A stretch of 64,000 bases of DNA. Origin: Spartobacteria bacterium. GTDB lineage: Bacteria > Verrucomicrobiota > Verrucomicrobiia > Chthoniobacterales > UBA10450. The stretch's first letter is position 1; each line of letters starts with the position of its first letter. Both the position numbers and the translations under genes were made by a program. Below, one piece after another: positions 54,747-64,000 of the stretch. The notes under the pieces are model-generated. The model had not been told where the DNA came from. It did no database searches and was given only the letters and a program-made list of their open reading frames with translations. The stretch lies in the NCBI GenBank assembly GCA_003167555.1, contig PMSN01000010.1, positions 1 to 64,000 of the forward strand. The letters run 5' to 3'.

Positions 54747-57374
54747 CTAATAGCGAAACGTGGCTTTGACCCTCCGGGAAACAAAGCAGTAGGGAATCCA
54801 AATCGCGGCGGCGACAATCACCTGCACAACGTCTCTGATGCTGCTGCCGAGCAACTCGGAACCGGCCGCCACTTGCTGCGCCAAGTACGAGTCGAGACTT
54901 ACGCCGACGAGTAGCAAGAAAAGGAACCAGGCGTAACAGCGGGGCCAAACGGCGCCTTTCCTGAAGAACAAGACAAGGAGAAGTCCCGAAATCACCAGGC
55001 AGATAAGATTGAAAAAAAACTCAAAGAGAAGCACCTGCGCCCAATAAGGATGGAAGTGGGCCTGGCCCGGCTGAGTGAAAGACCGCCACGTGTCGAGATT
55101 GAAGATAGTCGGGAAAATCGTGACAAGGGAGACCATCATGGTGATAGGACGAATCACATGGTGAATACCGACGAGGATGAGCCAGCCTCCGAGTCCTTCC
55201 AGCAGACGCGTTGTCGGCGGAGGAGGCGGCAAGGGTGCAGCTAACTCGCTCTTGTAAACATACAGAGCGCACAACACCATCGTTACGGTCACGACACAAC
55301 CAGCCAGGAGCGCCACAGGCCAATTAAACTGGCGAATCCACTTACCAAGTTCGAACGACTGCACTGGCGCCTGATAGGAGAGATTGTAGCCGAGCGTGTC
55401 TCTTAGCTTCGACAGCGCTGCGTTGTAAGCCGGAAGATCGACGGGCGTGACACGATCGGTCAATGCTTCGTAGGCATAGATGAAATGCAAATGGCGGCCC
55501 TTCACGCTGGCTTCATCGCTGAAGCGGAAGAACGCGTTGGTAACGCGGTCATTTTTGATATTAAGCGTCCATTCGTCAAACATCTGCGCGTTAATCTCCT
55601 GAATTACGTTAGCCGGATAATTCAAAGCTAGCGGATCATCGCGCTGGGACGGGCCGGCTGAACCCATCGCCTCCGCAAGATCGCCCGGATACACGAAAAG
55701 TTGATGCTTCTTCGTCTCCTCATTCATTTCCCAAATCCCCGGAATGGAATAGAACTCCCTAGTTCGGCAAGCGTTCGCGTCAGGAATTTCTTCGTAAATG
55801 AGAGGTTTCTTCACGGTGACGCGGGGAAAACGGCGCGCGTAATATTGCAAATACTGCTTCTCGATCTTTTCGCGCCCGCTTTCTTGAAATGACGATCGAG
55901 TTCTTTCCGCGGAAAGGCCATGCGCTTCAGTGATGACTTCGAGTTCCCCGGTTCCCCCTGGCGCTGGCACGCGATAGTTCTCTGTAACTTGTTTTCGGGG
56001 GAGAGAATCGCGCGGCGTCGCATATTCCGTCAGCGTTTTCGTTCCTGCCCGCAGCAGTAATGCCCAACGAAAGTCGCCGACATAGACTTGGGAAAGCGGT
56101 CCGCGCTGACTCGACCGCGTAGCATCAAGCCAGTGAATCTCGTTGCCCTTTCTGACCTGGACAATGGCGTGGTCGAAATCCTCGGGAGCCGGCAGCAAGT
56201 CGGCCAGCGTGCCACGGTAATTCGTGCTCACGAGAGCCGGGATCGCTTCGATGCCGGACTGTTGCAAGAGGGTCACGAGCAGCAAAGCTTTGTCCTTACA
56301 ATCGCCGAAGCGCCGTCGAAGCACTTCACTGGGCGCAGTTGGTCGATGTGAACTAACGCCCGATTCGATGCCAAGATAGCGAATGTCTTCCTGCACCAAT
56401 CGCAGCGCAGCCAGAATCCGTTTCTCGACATCCGCGATCTGCCGGAGCTTGCCGATTTCGGTTTGTAGATCGGATGAGAGGGGGCCTGTGCTCTGAAAGA
56501 GAGGCACCGCCCAATCGACTAACTCCTGCCAGCTCTCGAATTCGCTGACCTGAAGCCACCCATTGGGATCATAATCTCGCGGAACGTCCGGATCGGTCCG
56601 GCGCGCCGGGACATGCGTCTGGTCGCACAACCATTCAGTCGTTCCTTTTGCCGTGGTCACGGTGGGCTTGAGCGATCTGTTCTTGTTGAGGAAGTGGAGC
56701 TTGCGGTGCGCTGGATAAACGAATCGGGTCACAGCTCGGTGCACCGGGAAATTCCAATCGGTGTAGTATATTTTCGAATACCGTCCGTTCTTAACCGGGT
56801 TAGTTCCTTGGATGGTGTAGGCGAACTCGATGACATCGCCCACTCGTACGTCTTCGATCTCGCACTGAGCCGTGTAAGCGCCGTCGTAAACAAACGATTC
56901 CATGTCTTTCTCGCGCTGAAGCAGTTTGATCTGGCCACGATCGAGCCGGTTCACGCGCACGCCCTTGCGAGTGACGTGAAGAAAATGAAAGATCAGCTCT
57001 TGATAGGAAGGGTCGAAGGAGACGGTCACGGCCGCCCCATTCTGCACACCGTTATCGGAACTAATTTGCCGCGCTTCGTGGTAGTAAAAGGTTTGCAGAT
57101 CCACATTGTCCTGGCGGTCGACCACCAAGTAGGAAATGCCGCCGCTCTCTTCATCGTTTCCGCCTGGCATAGGAAGAACCGGCTTCACCCACTCAGGAAC
57201 GGCAGCAATCCTGAGGGAATTCTCCGGTCCTCCCGTCTCGGCCGCCAACGCAGGCGAGGCAGCGACACAGGAAAACAACAACGCGACAATGAAACTGGTC
57301 GGGCGCGCGATGGCCGCTCTTCTGTTGAATGGGAAGCGAAGGGAGGTCACTATTAATTGGTCAAACGGCGACAA
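54747..57374 (-). CDS. DUF3857 - transglutaminase - DUF2569 membrane protein
   Basis: The 875-residue protein has a signal peptide (about 25-45), a DUF3857 domain (about 60-230, YLVVDRQDNVDLQTFYYHEARQIS), a transglutaminase core (about 285-420) with FGDCKDKALLL (Cys), DFDHAIVQV (His) and HWLDATRSSQRG (Asp), a middle beta region, one helix near 680-700, and four C-terminal helices with EGLGGWLILVGIHHVIRP, a DUF2569 hallmark. It is unusual to see all in one chain. A periplasmic or outer-surface cysteine peptidase or cross-linker tied to the membrane is inference. Confidence 0.86.
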   Translation of the reverse strand: MSPFDQLIVTSLRFPFNRRAAIARPTSFIVALLFSCVAASPALAAETGGPENSLRIAAVPEWVKPVLPMPGGNDEESGGISYLVVDRQDNVDLQTFYYHEARQISSDNGVQNGAAVTVSFDPSYQELIFHFLHVTRKGVRVNRLDRGQIKLLQREKDMESFVYDGAYTAQCEIEDVRVGDVIEFAYTIQGTNPVKNGRYSKIYYTDWNFPVHRAVTRFVYPAHRKLHFLNKNRSLKPTVTTAKGTTEWLCDQTHVPARRTDPDVPRDYDPNGWLQVSEFESWQELVDWAVPLFQSTGPLSSDLQTEIGKLRQIADVEKRILAALRLVQEDIRYLGIESGVSSHRPTAPSEVLRRRFGDCKDKALLLVTLLQQSGIEAIPALVSTNYRGTLADLLPAPEDFDHAIVQVRKGNEIHWLDATRSSQRGPLSQVYVGDFRWALLLRAGTKTLTEYATPRDSLPRKQVTENYRVPAPGGTGELEVITEAHGLSAERTRSSFQESGREKIEKQYLQYYARRFPRVTVKKPLIYEEIPDANACRTREFYSIPGIWEMNEETKKHQLFVYPGDLAEAMGSAGPSQRDDPLALNYPANVIQEINAQMFDEWTLNIKNDRVTNAFFRFSDEASVKGRHLHFIYAYEALTDRVTPVDLPAYNAALSKLRDTLGYNLSYQAPVQSFELGKWIRQFNWPVALLAGCVVTVTMVLCALYVYKSELAAPLPPPPPTTRLLEGLGGWLILVGIHHVIRPITMMVSLVTIFPTIFNLDTWRSFTQPGQAHFHPYWAQVLLFEFFFNLICLVISGLLLVLFFRKGAVWPRCYAWFLFLLLVGVSLDSYLAQQVAAGSELLGSSIRDVVQVIVAAAIWIPYCFVSRRVKATFRY

Positions 57375-57434
57375 GCGCGAAGACCGGTAACTCAGCCGTC
57401 TGGCGGAATCAACGAAGAACCATCAGGAATCGGA

Positions 57435-59471
57435 CTAGTTTGTTCCAGCAACCGCGGCGGTCTTTAGATACTTGTCGAGAAAATCGAGGATCGCTTTGTT
57501 ACCGCGAATCTCGTTCGCCCGCTTGCTGAAACCGTGGCCTTCGTTGTCGAAGACGACGTATTCCACGACGCCGTTCTTTTTCTTGATCGCGTCCACGATC
57601 TCGTCGGACTCCGGCTTGATGACGCGCGGATCGTTGGCGCCCTGCAAGACGATGAGCGGCTTGGTGATCTTGTCGGCGTGGAAGAGCGGCGAAATTTCCC
57701 GTAACATCTCCATCTGCGTGTTCGGATCGCCGATCTCAGCATAGAGCGATTTCCGTTGCGATTCCCAGTAAGGCGGGATGCTTTGCAAGGTTCGGACCCA
57801 GTTCGACACGCCGAAGATATCGACTCCGGCGTTGAATTCCTCCGGCTTAAAGGCGAGCGCCGCCAGTACCATGTAGCCGCCGTACGAGCCGCCCATGATT
57901 CCGATCTTCTTACCGTCCACGTAATCGAGTGACTGAAGATACTTCTTCGCTTCGACACAATCCCACAGCGGCTCGCGTCCATGCTTCTGATCGTCCGCCT
58001 TGTAGAACGTCTTGCCGTAACCGCTCGAGCCGCGGTTGTTCACGTCGAGCACGGCATAACCGTGGTTCACCAGATACTGCACGCTCGCGATGTAAGGCAT
58101 CCGCGCCTGGCCTCCCGGGCCGCCATGCACACGCACGATGGCCGGCACTTTGTTCTGCGCGCTGGCGCCGTGGGGCTGATAGCGAATGGCGGGAATTTCC
58201 GTTCCGTCGAAAGATTTGTAGCGCACCACGCGGGAGTCGACGAGATCGGCCGCGTTGATTTCCGGGCTCAAGCTTTCCGTGAGCTTGAGCGGTTTCTGCG
58301 TCGCGAAATCGTAAACAAACAAATTGCCCGGCGAGCGCGCGCCGTCGTGATAAAAAGCCATCTTCGTTTCGCTCTCCGAGATATTGACTCCGGTGATATC
58401 GCCTTCGGGGAGCGGCGGCAGTGGAACAAGCTTCCCAGTGGCTTCTTCGGAAATCTTGATCTTCGTCCGCGCGTCTTCATTCGTGGCGACGACGCGATAC
58501 TTCCCGTTGTGCGAGAACGCCATGTAGGAAACATCCCAAGCCGCTTTCTCGGCCACGTCGCGCTTTCCCGTAGTGAGGTCATAACGTGCGATGTATTTGA
58601 ACTCGCCGCCTTCGTCCGAAAGGAAGTAAAGATTCTTCGAGTTCACATCGAAAGTCGCGGGGGTGTTGTCCACGTCCCCAGTGTGCGGCGTGATGTTCTT
58701 CATCTCTTTCGTAGCGGTGTTGTAGAGATAAACGTCCGAGTCGGCCGTCGAACTTCCGGGCTTGCCGAAGGCGAGGAACTTCTTGTCGTTCGAGATGTCG
58801 CCGAACTGGTAGCCGGTCTCGTCCTGGTAGAGCAGCACCGGTTTTAGATCGGCGATGCTCATTTCGAAGATGTCGAAAAACTTCGGATCACGCGCGTTGG
58901 TCGAGAGGAAGAACGACTTCCGGTCCTGGCTCCAGCCGAGGAAATTCGCTTTCGTCTTATCGCCGGGAGTCAGGTCGCGCTCCATGCCGTCGAGTTCTTT
59001 CAGGTAGAGGTGGTCGTTTTCGTTCCCACCCTTGTCGTAGCTATAGAGGAACCGCGCGTCGCCGGGGAAATAGGAGACGGCATAAGTGCTCTCCTTCGTG
59101 GAATTGGTGAGCTGCTTCGCTTCCCCGCCCGCGACCGGCATCGTGTAGACATTGAAGATTCCGGTCTTGTTGCTGTGAAAGAGAATCGATTTCTCGTCGG
59201 CGGAGAACGAGCTCCCGCCGATGCGCGTCGTGCTCATGAATTGCTCGATGGTGTATTGCTTAACGGCGGTGGTGTCGGCTGGCTTCGGCGGCGCTTTCTT
59301 TGTGCTCTCCGGTGTCTGTTTCGTGACCAATGCCTTGTTCGACACGTCGGGTTTCCGTTCGACTGCCGGCTTTTGCGCGCGTGCGTTTGTAACCGCTACT
59401 GCTGCACAAAGGGTTACGACCAGCAGAGATTTGTCGGCCGCACGTTTTAGAAAGAAGTTGTTTGGATTCAT
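57435..59471 (-). CDS. S9-family prolyl oligopeptidase-like serine peptidase
   Basis: The 678-residue protein has a signal peptide, an N-terminal beta-propeller (about 75-400) with WD-like repeats (FSADEKSILFHSNKTG, WSQDRKSFFLSTNA) and a C-terminal alpha/beta hydrolase with the nucleophile Ser in GIMGGSYGGYM, Asp in GANDPRV and His in DNEGHGF. This is the dipeptidyl-peptidase/acylaminoacyl-peptidase type of family S9. It would degrade peptides in the periplasm or outside the cell. Confidence 0.9.
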   Translation of the reverse strand: MNPNNFFLKRAADKSLLVVTLCAAVAVTNARAQKPAVERKPDVSNKALVTKQTPESTKKAPPKPADTTAVKQYTIEQFMSTTRIGGSSFSADEKSILFHSNKTGIFNVYTMPVAGGEAKQLTNSTKESTYAVSYFPGDARFLYSYDKGGNENDHLYLKELDGMERDLTPGDKTKANFLGWSQDRKSFFLSTNARDPKFFDIFEMSIADLKPVLLYQDETGYQFGDISNDKKFLAFGKPGSSTADSDVYLYNTATKEMKNITPHTGDVDNTPATFDVNSKNLYFLSDEGGEFKYIARYDLTTGKRDVAEKAAWDVSYMAFSHNGKYRVVATNEDARTKIKISEEATGKLVPLPPLPEGDITGVNISESETKMAFYHDGARSPGNLFVYDFATQKPLKLTESLSPEINAADLVDSRVVRYKSFDGTEIPAIRYQPHGASAQNKVPAIVRVHGGPGGQARMPYIASVQYLVNHGYAVLDVNNRGSSGYGKTFYKADDQKHGREPLWDCVEAKKYLQSLDYVDGKKIGIMGGSYGGYMVLAALAFKPEEFNAGVDIFGVSNWVRTLQSIPPYWESQRKSLYAEIGDPNTQMEMLREISPLFHADKITKPLIVLQGANDPRVIKPESDEIVDAIKKKNGVVEYVVFDNEGHGFSKRANEIRGNKAILDFLDKYLKTAAVAGTN

Positions 59472-59559
59472 TGGATTTCGTTTTCCGGAATTGGATTAAA
59501 TCGCACCCTCGCGCTGAAAGCGAAGCGTTTTTAATCGCTGGATGGATTGCGCTCGCTGG

Positions 59560-59649
59560 CTATGGGAGGACGAATACCTCCACTATGCCGGCACCGCTCG
59601 CGCCGTTCACATCCTGGACAATGGCGGTGTAACCACCCGACGGGAGATT
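59560..59649 (-). pseudogene. Fragment of the 'APGNYTA' C-terminal domain
   Basis: The minus-strand frame reads NLPSGGYTAIVQDVNGASGA followed by GIVEVFVLP and a stop. It matches the end of the duplicated domain of the protein at 10681 (LAPGNYTAVVSGVGGTAGVGLAEVYNI). An in-frame TAG precedes it immediately, so it is a leftover 3' end of a larger lost gene. The rest of the 213-bp gap holds nothing else that I recognise. Confidence 0.7.
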
Positions 59650-59684
59650 CTAGAATCGAAAGCCAATTCTTCTCCGATTCGAAA

Positions 59685-60830
59685 TCACGGCGCCGCCTGA
59701 ATTCCCGCGTCGGTCGCACGCCGGCCAGCCAGGCGTTTCCCCATGTTTATGGCCGGCAATTCCACCGCGTAGAAGACCGCGGCGCTGACCGCGATCGTTA
59801 TTAGAAGCGTGGGGATCACGTAGAACGCCAGCGGCCATCCACGCCAGGAGGCGTTAGCTTCCGCTGCGATCCACAGCGCCAGAGGCGTCATCACCACGAG
59901 GTGAAAGAGGTAGATGGAATAGCTGATCTTTCCCAGCCAGGCGAACGCTCGATTCCGAATTCGCAGCCACGCGACCCATGCGCAAAAGAGCAAAGGCGCC
60001 ACTACATAAGCCGAGAACCATGTCCGGCTCGGGTGAATAAGAAAACGGAATTGGCGCGCGCCGCCGAGCGCCACGATCAGCAGAGTCAGCGCAAGCAGCG
60101 TCCAGACTTTCCGGTTCCGCCGGATCGACTCGCGAAACCCTTTTGTTTCATCGTAAACGATCCGGAAATACGCGCCCCAAAACATGATCCCGAGATGGCG
60201 CGGCAAATTCTTCCACGCGGCCGAGACGTCGTCTCCTATCGCTCCAAATTGTTTTGCGCCTTTTACGGCGAACCAGGCCAACGAAAGCGCCACCACAAGT
60301 CCCGCCAGAATGCGCGGATTGTCGAGCCAGTTAATCCGCCAGATGAGCCAGCACGAAAGATAGAAGGTCAGTTCGGTTCCCAATGTCCAGTAAAGGCCCA
60401 TGACCGGCGGTTGTCCGAAAACATCCGGGACCATGGTGACGTTCGCCGCGACCAATGGCAACGTGATCGGCCAACCTTGCCACCACCAGATGAAGACCAA
60501 TCCGGCCAGGACCGAGACCCAGTAAGCCGGGAACAAGCGAAAGAAGCGCGAGATGATGAAACGCCGTCCGGTTCCTTCCCGCGGCCCGCGCAACGTCCCG
60601 TAGATGACGAATCCGCTGATCGCGAAAAACAGAACCACGCCTGTGATTCCAAATTCGAAATACCGGGTCCAGGACTTGGCGTCCGCGCTTTCGCCCTGCC
60701 GCGCCAACGGGATGAATCTTTCCCAGACATGCGCGCACGCCACCATCAAGGCGGCGACCGCCCGCAGTGAATCGATGTGGGCGAGTCGATCAGCGGCAGG
60801 ACGTGAACTCACACTAGCTTCCCATATCAA
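59685..60830 (-). CDS. Acyltransferase family 3 (OafA/YrhL type)
   Basis: The 381-residue polytopic protein starts with HIDSLRAVAALMVACAHVWERF, which carries the conserved His (H38 region) and R of Acyl_transf_3 enzymes, has FVIYGTLRGPREGTGRRFIISRFFRLFPAYWVSV, and ends with FHLVVMTPLALW. About ten helices. Members O-acylate polysaccharides or lipids at the membrane. It overlaps the upstream ADH gene by 17 bp, so the two are cotranscribed. Confidence 0.88.
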   Translation of the reverse strand: MIWEASVSSRPAADRLAHIDSLRAVAALMVACAHVWERFIPLARQGESADAKSWTRYFEFGITGVVLFFAISGFVIYGTLRGPREGTGRRFIISRFFRLFPAYWVSVLAGLVFIWWWQGWPITLPLVAANVTMVPDVFGQPPVMGLYWTLGTELTFYLSCWLIWRINWLDNPRILAGLVVALSLAWFAVKGAKQFGAIGDDVSAAWKNLPRHLGIMFWGAYFRIVYDETKGFRESIRRNRKVWTLLALTLLIVALGGARQFRFLIHPSRTWFSAYVVAPLLFCAWVAWLRIRNRAFAWLGKISYSIYLFHLVVMTPLALWIAAEANASWRGWPLAFYVIPTLLITIAVSAAVFYAVELPAINMGKRLAGRRATDAGIQAAP

Positions 60831-61836
60831 GCACCACGCGGAAACGTGCTTTGCCGCTCATCATTCGCTCGTAGGCTTCGGCGGCTCGCTCGAGTGGAAA
60901 GATTTCATTCATCGATTCCACGCCGGCAAGCGCGCTGAACTTCAGCGTGTCCTGCGAATCAATCGCCGTCCCGGAATACCAGCCTTTCACCGACACTCGA
61001 CTGCTAAGGAGCAACACCGGATTTACGGTCATCGGACCCGCCGCACCGATCACGACCAGCACGCCATTCGCGGCGAGACCGCCGAGGACTGCGCTCATCG
61101 CGTCGGCATTGGTCACGGTGGCGATGACGACTTTCGCGCCGCCGAGCTTCTGGAGTTCCGCCGCCGGATCCTGCATCTGACTGTCGATGTAATGGAACGC
61201 GCCGAGCTTTTTCGCGAGCGGCTCCTTGTCCTTCCCGCGCGCGATCGCCACCGTCTTGAATCCCATCTTCGCTGCGAACTGCACGCCAAGATGGCCGAGC
61301 CCGCCGATCCCGAGCACGCCGACAAGGTCGCCCGGACCGGCGCCGCTGTTGCGCAGCGCGTTGAAGGTCGTGATGCCGGCGCAAAGCAGCGGCGCGCTCT
61401 CGACCGACGACAAATCTTCCGGCACATGCGCCAGCGCCTGCGCGGGCGCGGTCATGTATTCCGCGTAACCGCCATCGTATGAAATCCCAGTCGTGAGCAA
61501 AGCGATTTGGCAGGCAAAGAAATCACCGCGCCGGCAATTGTCGCAGTAACCGCAATGTCCGCCGTGCCAGCCGACGCCTACCCGCTCGCCAGTTTTCCAT
61601 CCCGCTACTGCGGGACCGACCGCGTCGATGAGCCCGATGACCTCATGCCCCGGTATTCTCGGATATTGAATGCCCGGCCACGTCCCCTCTTTGACCAACG
61701 AATCACTGTGACAAACGCCACACGCCTGCACCTTGATTCGCACCCATCCGCTCTGTGGTTCCGGAATTTCTCGCTCGACCAATTCCAGTGGTCCCTTCGC
61801 CACCGGCACCTGCACCGCTCGCATTTTTTTCGCCAT
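60814..61836 (-). CDS. Zinc-dependent alcohol dehydrogenase (MDR family)
   Basis: The start at MAKKMRAVQVPVAKGPLEL (61836) gives 340 residues; a longer frame to 61944 is unsupported. Catalytic zinc ligands lie in CGVCHSD and GHEV, structural zinc Cys run in GHCGYCDNCRRGDFFAC, and the cofactor fold in GVLGIGGLGHLGVQFA. Substrate is not determined. The pattern after the fold (AIARGKDKEPLAKKLGA) suggests NADP or NAD; no certain choice. Confidence 0.92.
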   Translation of the reverse strand: MAKKMRAVQVPVAKGPLELVEREIPEPQSGWVRIKVQACGVCHSDSLVKEGTWPGIQYPRIPGHEVIGLIDAVGPAVAGWKTGERVGVGWHGGHCGYCDNCRRGDFFACQIALLTTGISYDGGYAEYMTAPAQALAHVPEDLSSVESAPLLCAGITTFNALRNSGAGPGDLVGVLGIGGLGHLGVQFAAKMGFKTVAIARGKDKEPLAKKLGAFHYIDSQMQDPAAELQKLGGAKVVIATVTNADAMSAVLGGLAANGVLVVIGAAGPMTVNPVLLLSSRVSVKGWYSGTAIDSQDTLKFSALAGVESMNEIFPLERAAEAYERMMSGKARFRVVLDMGS

Positions 61837-61982
61837 GCTTTCCCATCGCCCTGCTCTTCTGAAAAAACAAGAACGTGCGACCAATCTTGAAGCCTGCTCC
61901 GCCGCTTTGCTGACGCGGTTCCGCATCCGGACTTCCCAATCCAAGACGCTTCCGATAAAGCTCGTCGCGGAAAGAGAACCAC

Positions 61983-64000
61983 GTGGGCCCGAAGAACTTC
62001 TTCGCCGAGCTGAAGCGGCGCAATGTTTACAAGGTCGCGGTCGCGTACGCGGTCGTGGCGTGGTTGTTGATTCAAGCAGCTTCGATCCTGTTCCCGACCT
62101 ACGAAGCGCCGGTCTGGGTGATGAAGGTTTTCGTGGCGGCCGTTATTCTGGGATTTCCGATCGCGCTTGTGATTGCCTGGGCGTTCGAGATGACGCCGGA
62201 AGGGATGAAGCGGACGGAGAACGTTTCGCCCGATGAGGTGATCCCGCAGTGGAGCCGCCGGAAGTTCGCGGCCCTGATTATTACCCTGGCTCTGGTCGCA
62301 GCGGGTTTGCTGGCGTTCCAATTTTTGCGCCCGAGATCGACGGAGGTGGTTCGCACGACAACTTCACCTCCGACCACCTCGCCCACCGCGCCGCCGATCC
62401 CGGAGAAATCGATCGCAGTCCTTCCATTCGAGAATCTGAGCGACGACAAGAGCAACGCTTACTTCGCCGATGGCATTCAGGATGAAATCCTGACGCGCTT
62501 GTCCAAGATCGCCGCTCTAAGAGTCATCTCGCGCACCTCCACCCAGAAATACAAAAGCGCTCCGGACAATTTGCGGGAGATCGGGAAGCAGCTCGGCGTC
62601 GCGAACCTGCTCGAAGGCAGCGTGCAAAAGATTGGGAACGCCGCGCATATCAACGTCCAGCTCATCCGGGTCGCCACGGACGAACACCTCTGGGCGGAAA
62701 GTTACAACCGGAAGCTAGACGATATCTTCGCCGTCGAAGGGGAAGTCGCGACCGCGATTGCCGATCAGCTGAACGCGAAACTTACTGGCAGCGAAAAGGA
62801 ATCGTTAACCATCAAGCCTACTTCCAATCCCCAGGCCTACGATGCCTACTTGCGCGGCCTCGCGTTTCAAGGCCGAATAGACGGAGTTGATTCAAACGTA
62901 GCGAAGTCAATCGAAGCCTTTGAAGAGGCGACGCGACTAGATCCTCAGTTTGCGCTGGCCTGGGCGCAATTGGCTCGGCAAGACAGTATGGCCTATCAAA
63001 ATTTCGACCGTTCGCCGCAACGGCGAGAGGCGGCGCGACAGGCAGTCGAAAATGCGGTCAGATTGGCGCCGAACCTGGCTGAGACGCAGTTGGCCGAGGG
63101 GCTCTACCAGTCTTCTTTTGAGCGAAACTATGACGCCGCCAAAAGCCGCTACGAGGCGGCCCGGCAACGCTTCCCTAACAATGCGTTCGCAACCGCAAGC
63201 CTGGGTGGCGTGGCCCGCATCCAAGGTCAGTGGGACCAGAGCCACCAGTTTTTCGAGCAGGCCATCGAGCTCGATCCTCAGAACGTTTTCCTACTCGCCG
63301 TCGCTTCGCTGACCGATCTGGGAAGGCGCGACGTTGCTTCCGCGAGAAAGCTTCTCGAGCGCGCCCGCAATCTCAGCCCGCAAAATTCTACGGTTACCGC
63401 GATGCTGGCGCTGACCTATCAGATGACCGGCGACTTCGCGCAAGCAGAGACGTTGCTCGCCGGTGTCACGCCGGCTGATGGGGACGGCTGGTACTTTGGG
63501 GTTATGGCTTACAACGCGATCCTTTTGCGCAAGTACGACCCCGCGATCACGATGTTAAAAGCGCAACTGAGCAAGTCACTTCCTGCTAGTAGACTAGGTT
63601 CATTTCAGGGTACGTTAGCCGACCTGGAGAGACACGCCGGGAACGCCGGCGCGGCGGCGCAAGCCTACGAGCAAGCGCGTCTCAGCTTTGAAACTCTTCT
63701 GAGCGAGCAAGCCGACAACGCAACTCTTATTAGCAGCCTGGCTTGGACTGAAGCGTGTCTGGACCATAAGGACAAAGCACTCGATCTGGCACGAAAAGCC
63801 ATTGTCGTGGACCCGACGTCGAAGAATGCCTATACCGGCCCGGAGCGCGAAGAAATGCTGGCGCGCATCGAGGCGCATTTCGGTGACAAGGACAACGCGA
63901 TCGCTGCGCTCCAGCACTTACTCAGCATCGCCTATGGCCAGCCCCCGGTGACGCCGGCCTTGCTGCGAATCGATCCCGATTGGGACAACCTCCGCGGCGA
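61983..64000 (+). CDS. TolB-like/TPR membrane protein, C-terminus off right edge
   Basis: A GTG at 61983 after ggaaagaga opens a frame of at least 672 codons that runs to the edge. The N-terminus (GPKNFFAELKRRNVYKVAVA) has two to three membrane helices (about 18-35, 45-65 and 93-112). A TolB/FlgO-like domain (from PEKSIAVLPFENLSDDKSNA) and a long TPR array follow, with units such as ATRLDPQFALAWAQLARQ, AIELDPQNVFLLAVAS and AIVVDPTSKNAY. It is a full-length paralogue of 6437-7798. No cyclase or kinase domain is seen within the window. TPR arrays bind proteins; the role is unknown. Confidence 0.9.
   Translation, partial: MGPKNFFAELKRRNVYKVAVAYAVVAWLLIQAASILFPTYEAPVWVMKVFVAAVILGFPIALVIAWAFEMTPEGMKRTENVSPDEVIPQWSRRKFAALIITLALVAAGLLAFQFLRPRSTEVVRTTTSPPTTSPTAPPIPEKSIAVLPFENLSDDKSNAYFADGIQDEILTRLSKIAALRVISRTSTQKYKSAPDNLREIGKQLGVANLLEGSVQKIGNAAHINVQLIRVATDEHLWAESYNRKLDDIFAVEGEVATAIADQLNAKLTGSEKESLTIKPTSNPQAYDAYLRGLAFQGRIDGVDSNVAKSIEAFEEATRLDPQFALAWAQLARQDSMAYQNFDRSPQRREAARQAVENAVRLAPNLAETQLAEGLYQSSFERNYDAAKSRYEAARQRFPNNAFATASLGGVARIQGQWDQSHQFFEQAIELDPQNVFLLAVASLTDLGRRDVASARKLLERARNLSPQNSTVTAMLALTYQMTGDFAQAETLLAGVTPADGDGWYFGVMAYNAILLRKYDPAITMLKAQLSKSLPASRLGSFQGTLADLERHAGNAGAAAQAYEQARLSFETLLSEQADNATLISSLAWTEACLDHKDKALDLARKAIVVDPTSKNAYTGPEREEMLARIEAHFGDKDNAIAALQHLLSIAYGQPPVTPALLRIDPDWDNLRG

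Overview
The window looks like chromosomal DNA of a high-GC, Gram-negative bacterium. My best guess is Verrucomicrobiota, soil Chthoniobacterales/Spartobacteria type. This rests on style and not on a marker gene: large secreted proteins ending in a duplicated 'RAIGPSL...APGNYTA' domain, TolB-like/TPR membrane proteins, LpxI and Lnt (an outer membrane with lipid A and lipoproteins), many GTG/TTG starts, and many palindromic intergenic repeats.

Layout. 1-0.6 kb: the N-terminal part of a secreted kelch-repeat protein on the minus strand, running off the left edge, built of 144-bp near-identical units. 1.3-6.5 kb: a metal-ion cluster (VIT/CCC1-like transporter, EIIA-domain protein, MgtA-type P-type ATPase, unknown protein) divergent from a CsoR-family repressor. 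6.4-7.8 kb: a TolB-like/TPR protein with a shortened C-terminus; a longer paralogue (61.98 kb to the right edge) closes the window. 8.0-8.5 and 13.65-14.1 kb: two copies of a unit made of a small GIY-YIG nuclease gene plus the 3' end of tRNA-Ala; one copy is frameshifted and lacks the rest of the tRNA. Between them lie lnt, a tiny secreted peptide and a 955-residue secreted protein. 14.2-15.9 kb: nucleoside hydrolase and lpxI. 16-22.6 kb: a complete F-type ATP synthase operon (atpBEFHAGDC), with a palindromic repeat and a hairpin between atpA and atpG. 22.8-29 kb: two glycosyltransferases, obg carrying an in-frame palindromic insertion, a GlgA/GlgM-type glycogen enzyme, UspA, mntH and the divergent mntR. 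29-38 kb: mostly single housekeeping and unknown genes (FGGY kinase, CorC-like protein, rpsN, transglutaminase-like protein, PLP enzyme, LptF/G). 38.4-40 kb: a TIR - transmembrane - solute-binding-protein fusion. 40.1-45.8 kb: an L,D-transpeptidase-like protein, then a compact FAD enzyme - lipoprotein - MMPL exporter - LolA-like set. 45.9-49 kb: small proteins, then a persulfide dioxygenase-rhodanese fusion with a sulfite-oxidase-like protein. 49.3-53.8 kb: two overlapping amidohydrolase-like genes. 53.9-61.8 kb: receiver protein, SnoaL-like protein, DUF3857/transglutaminase/DUF2569 membrane protein, S9 peptidase, a gene fragment, an acyltransferase and a zinc alcohol dehydrogenase.

I see no CRISPR array, prophage, rRNA gene or intact transposase. 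The most unusual points are the TIR-sensor fusion, the palindrome inside obg, the tRNA-linked GIY-YIG duplication, and the CsoR-headed metal cluster.
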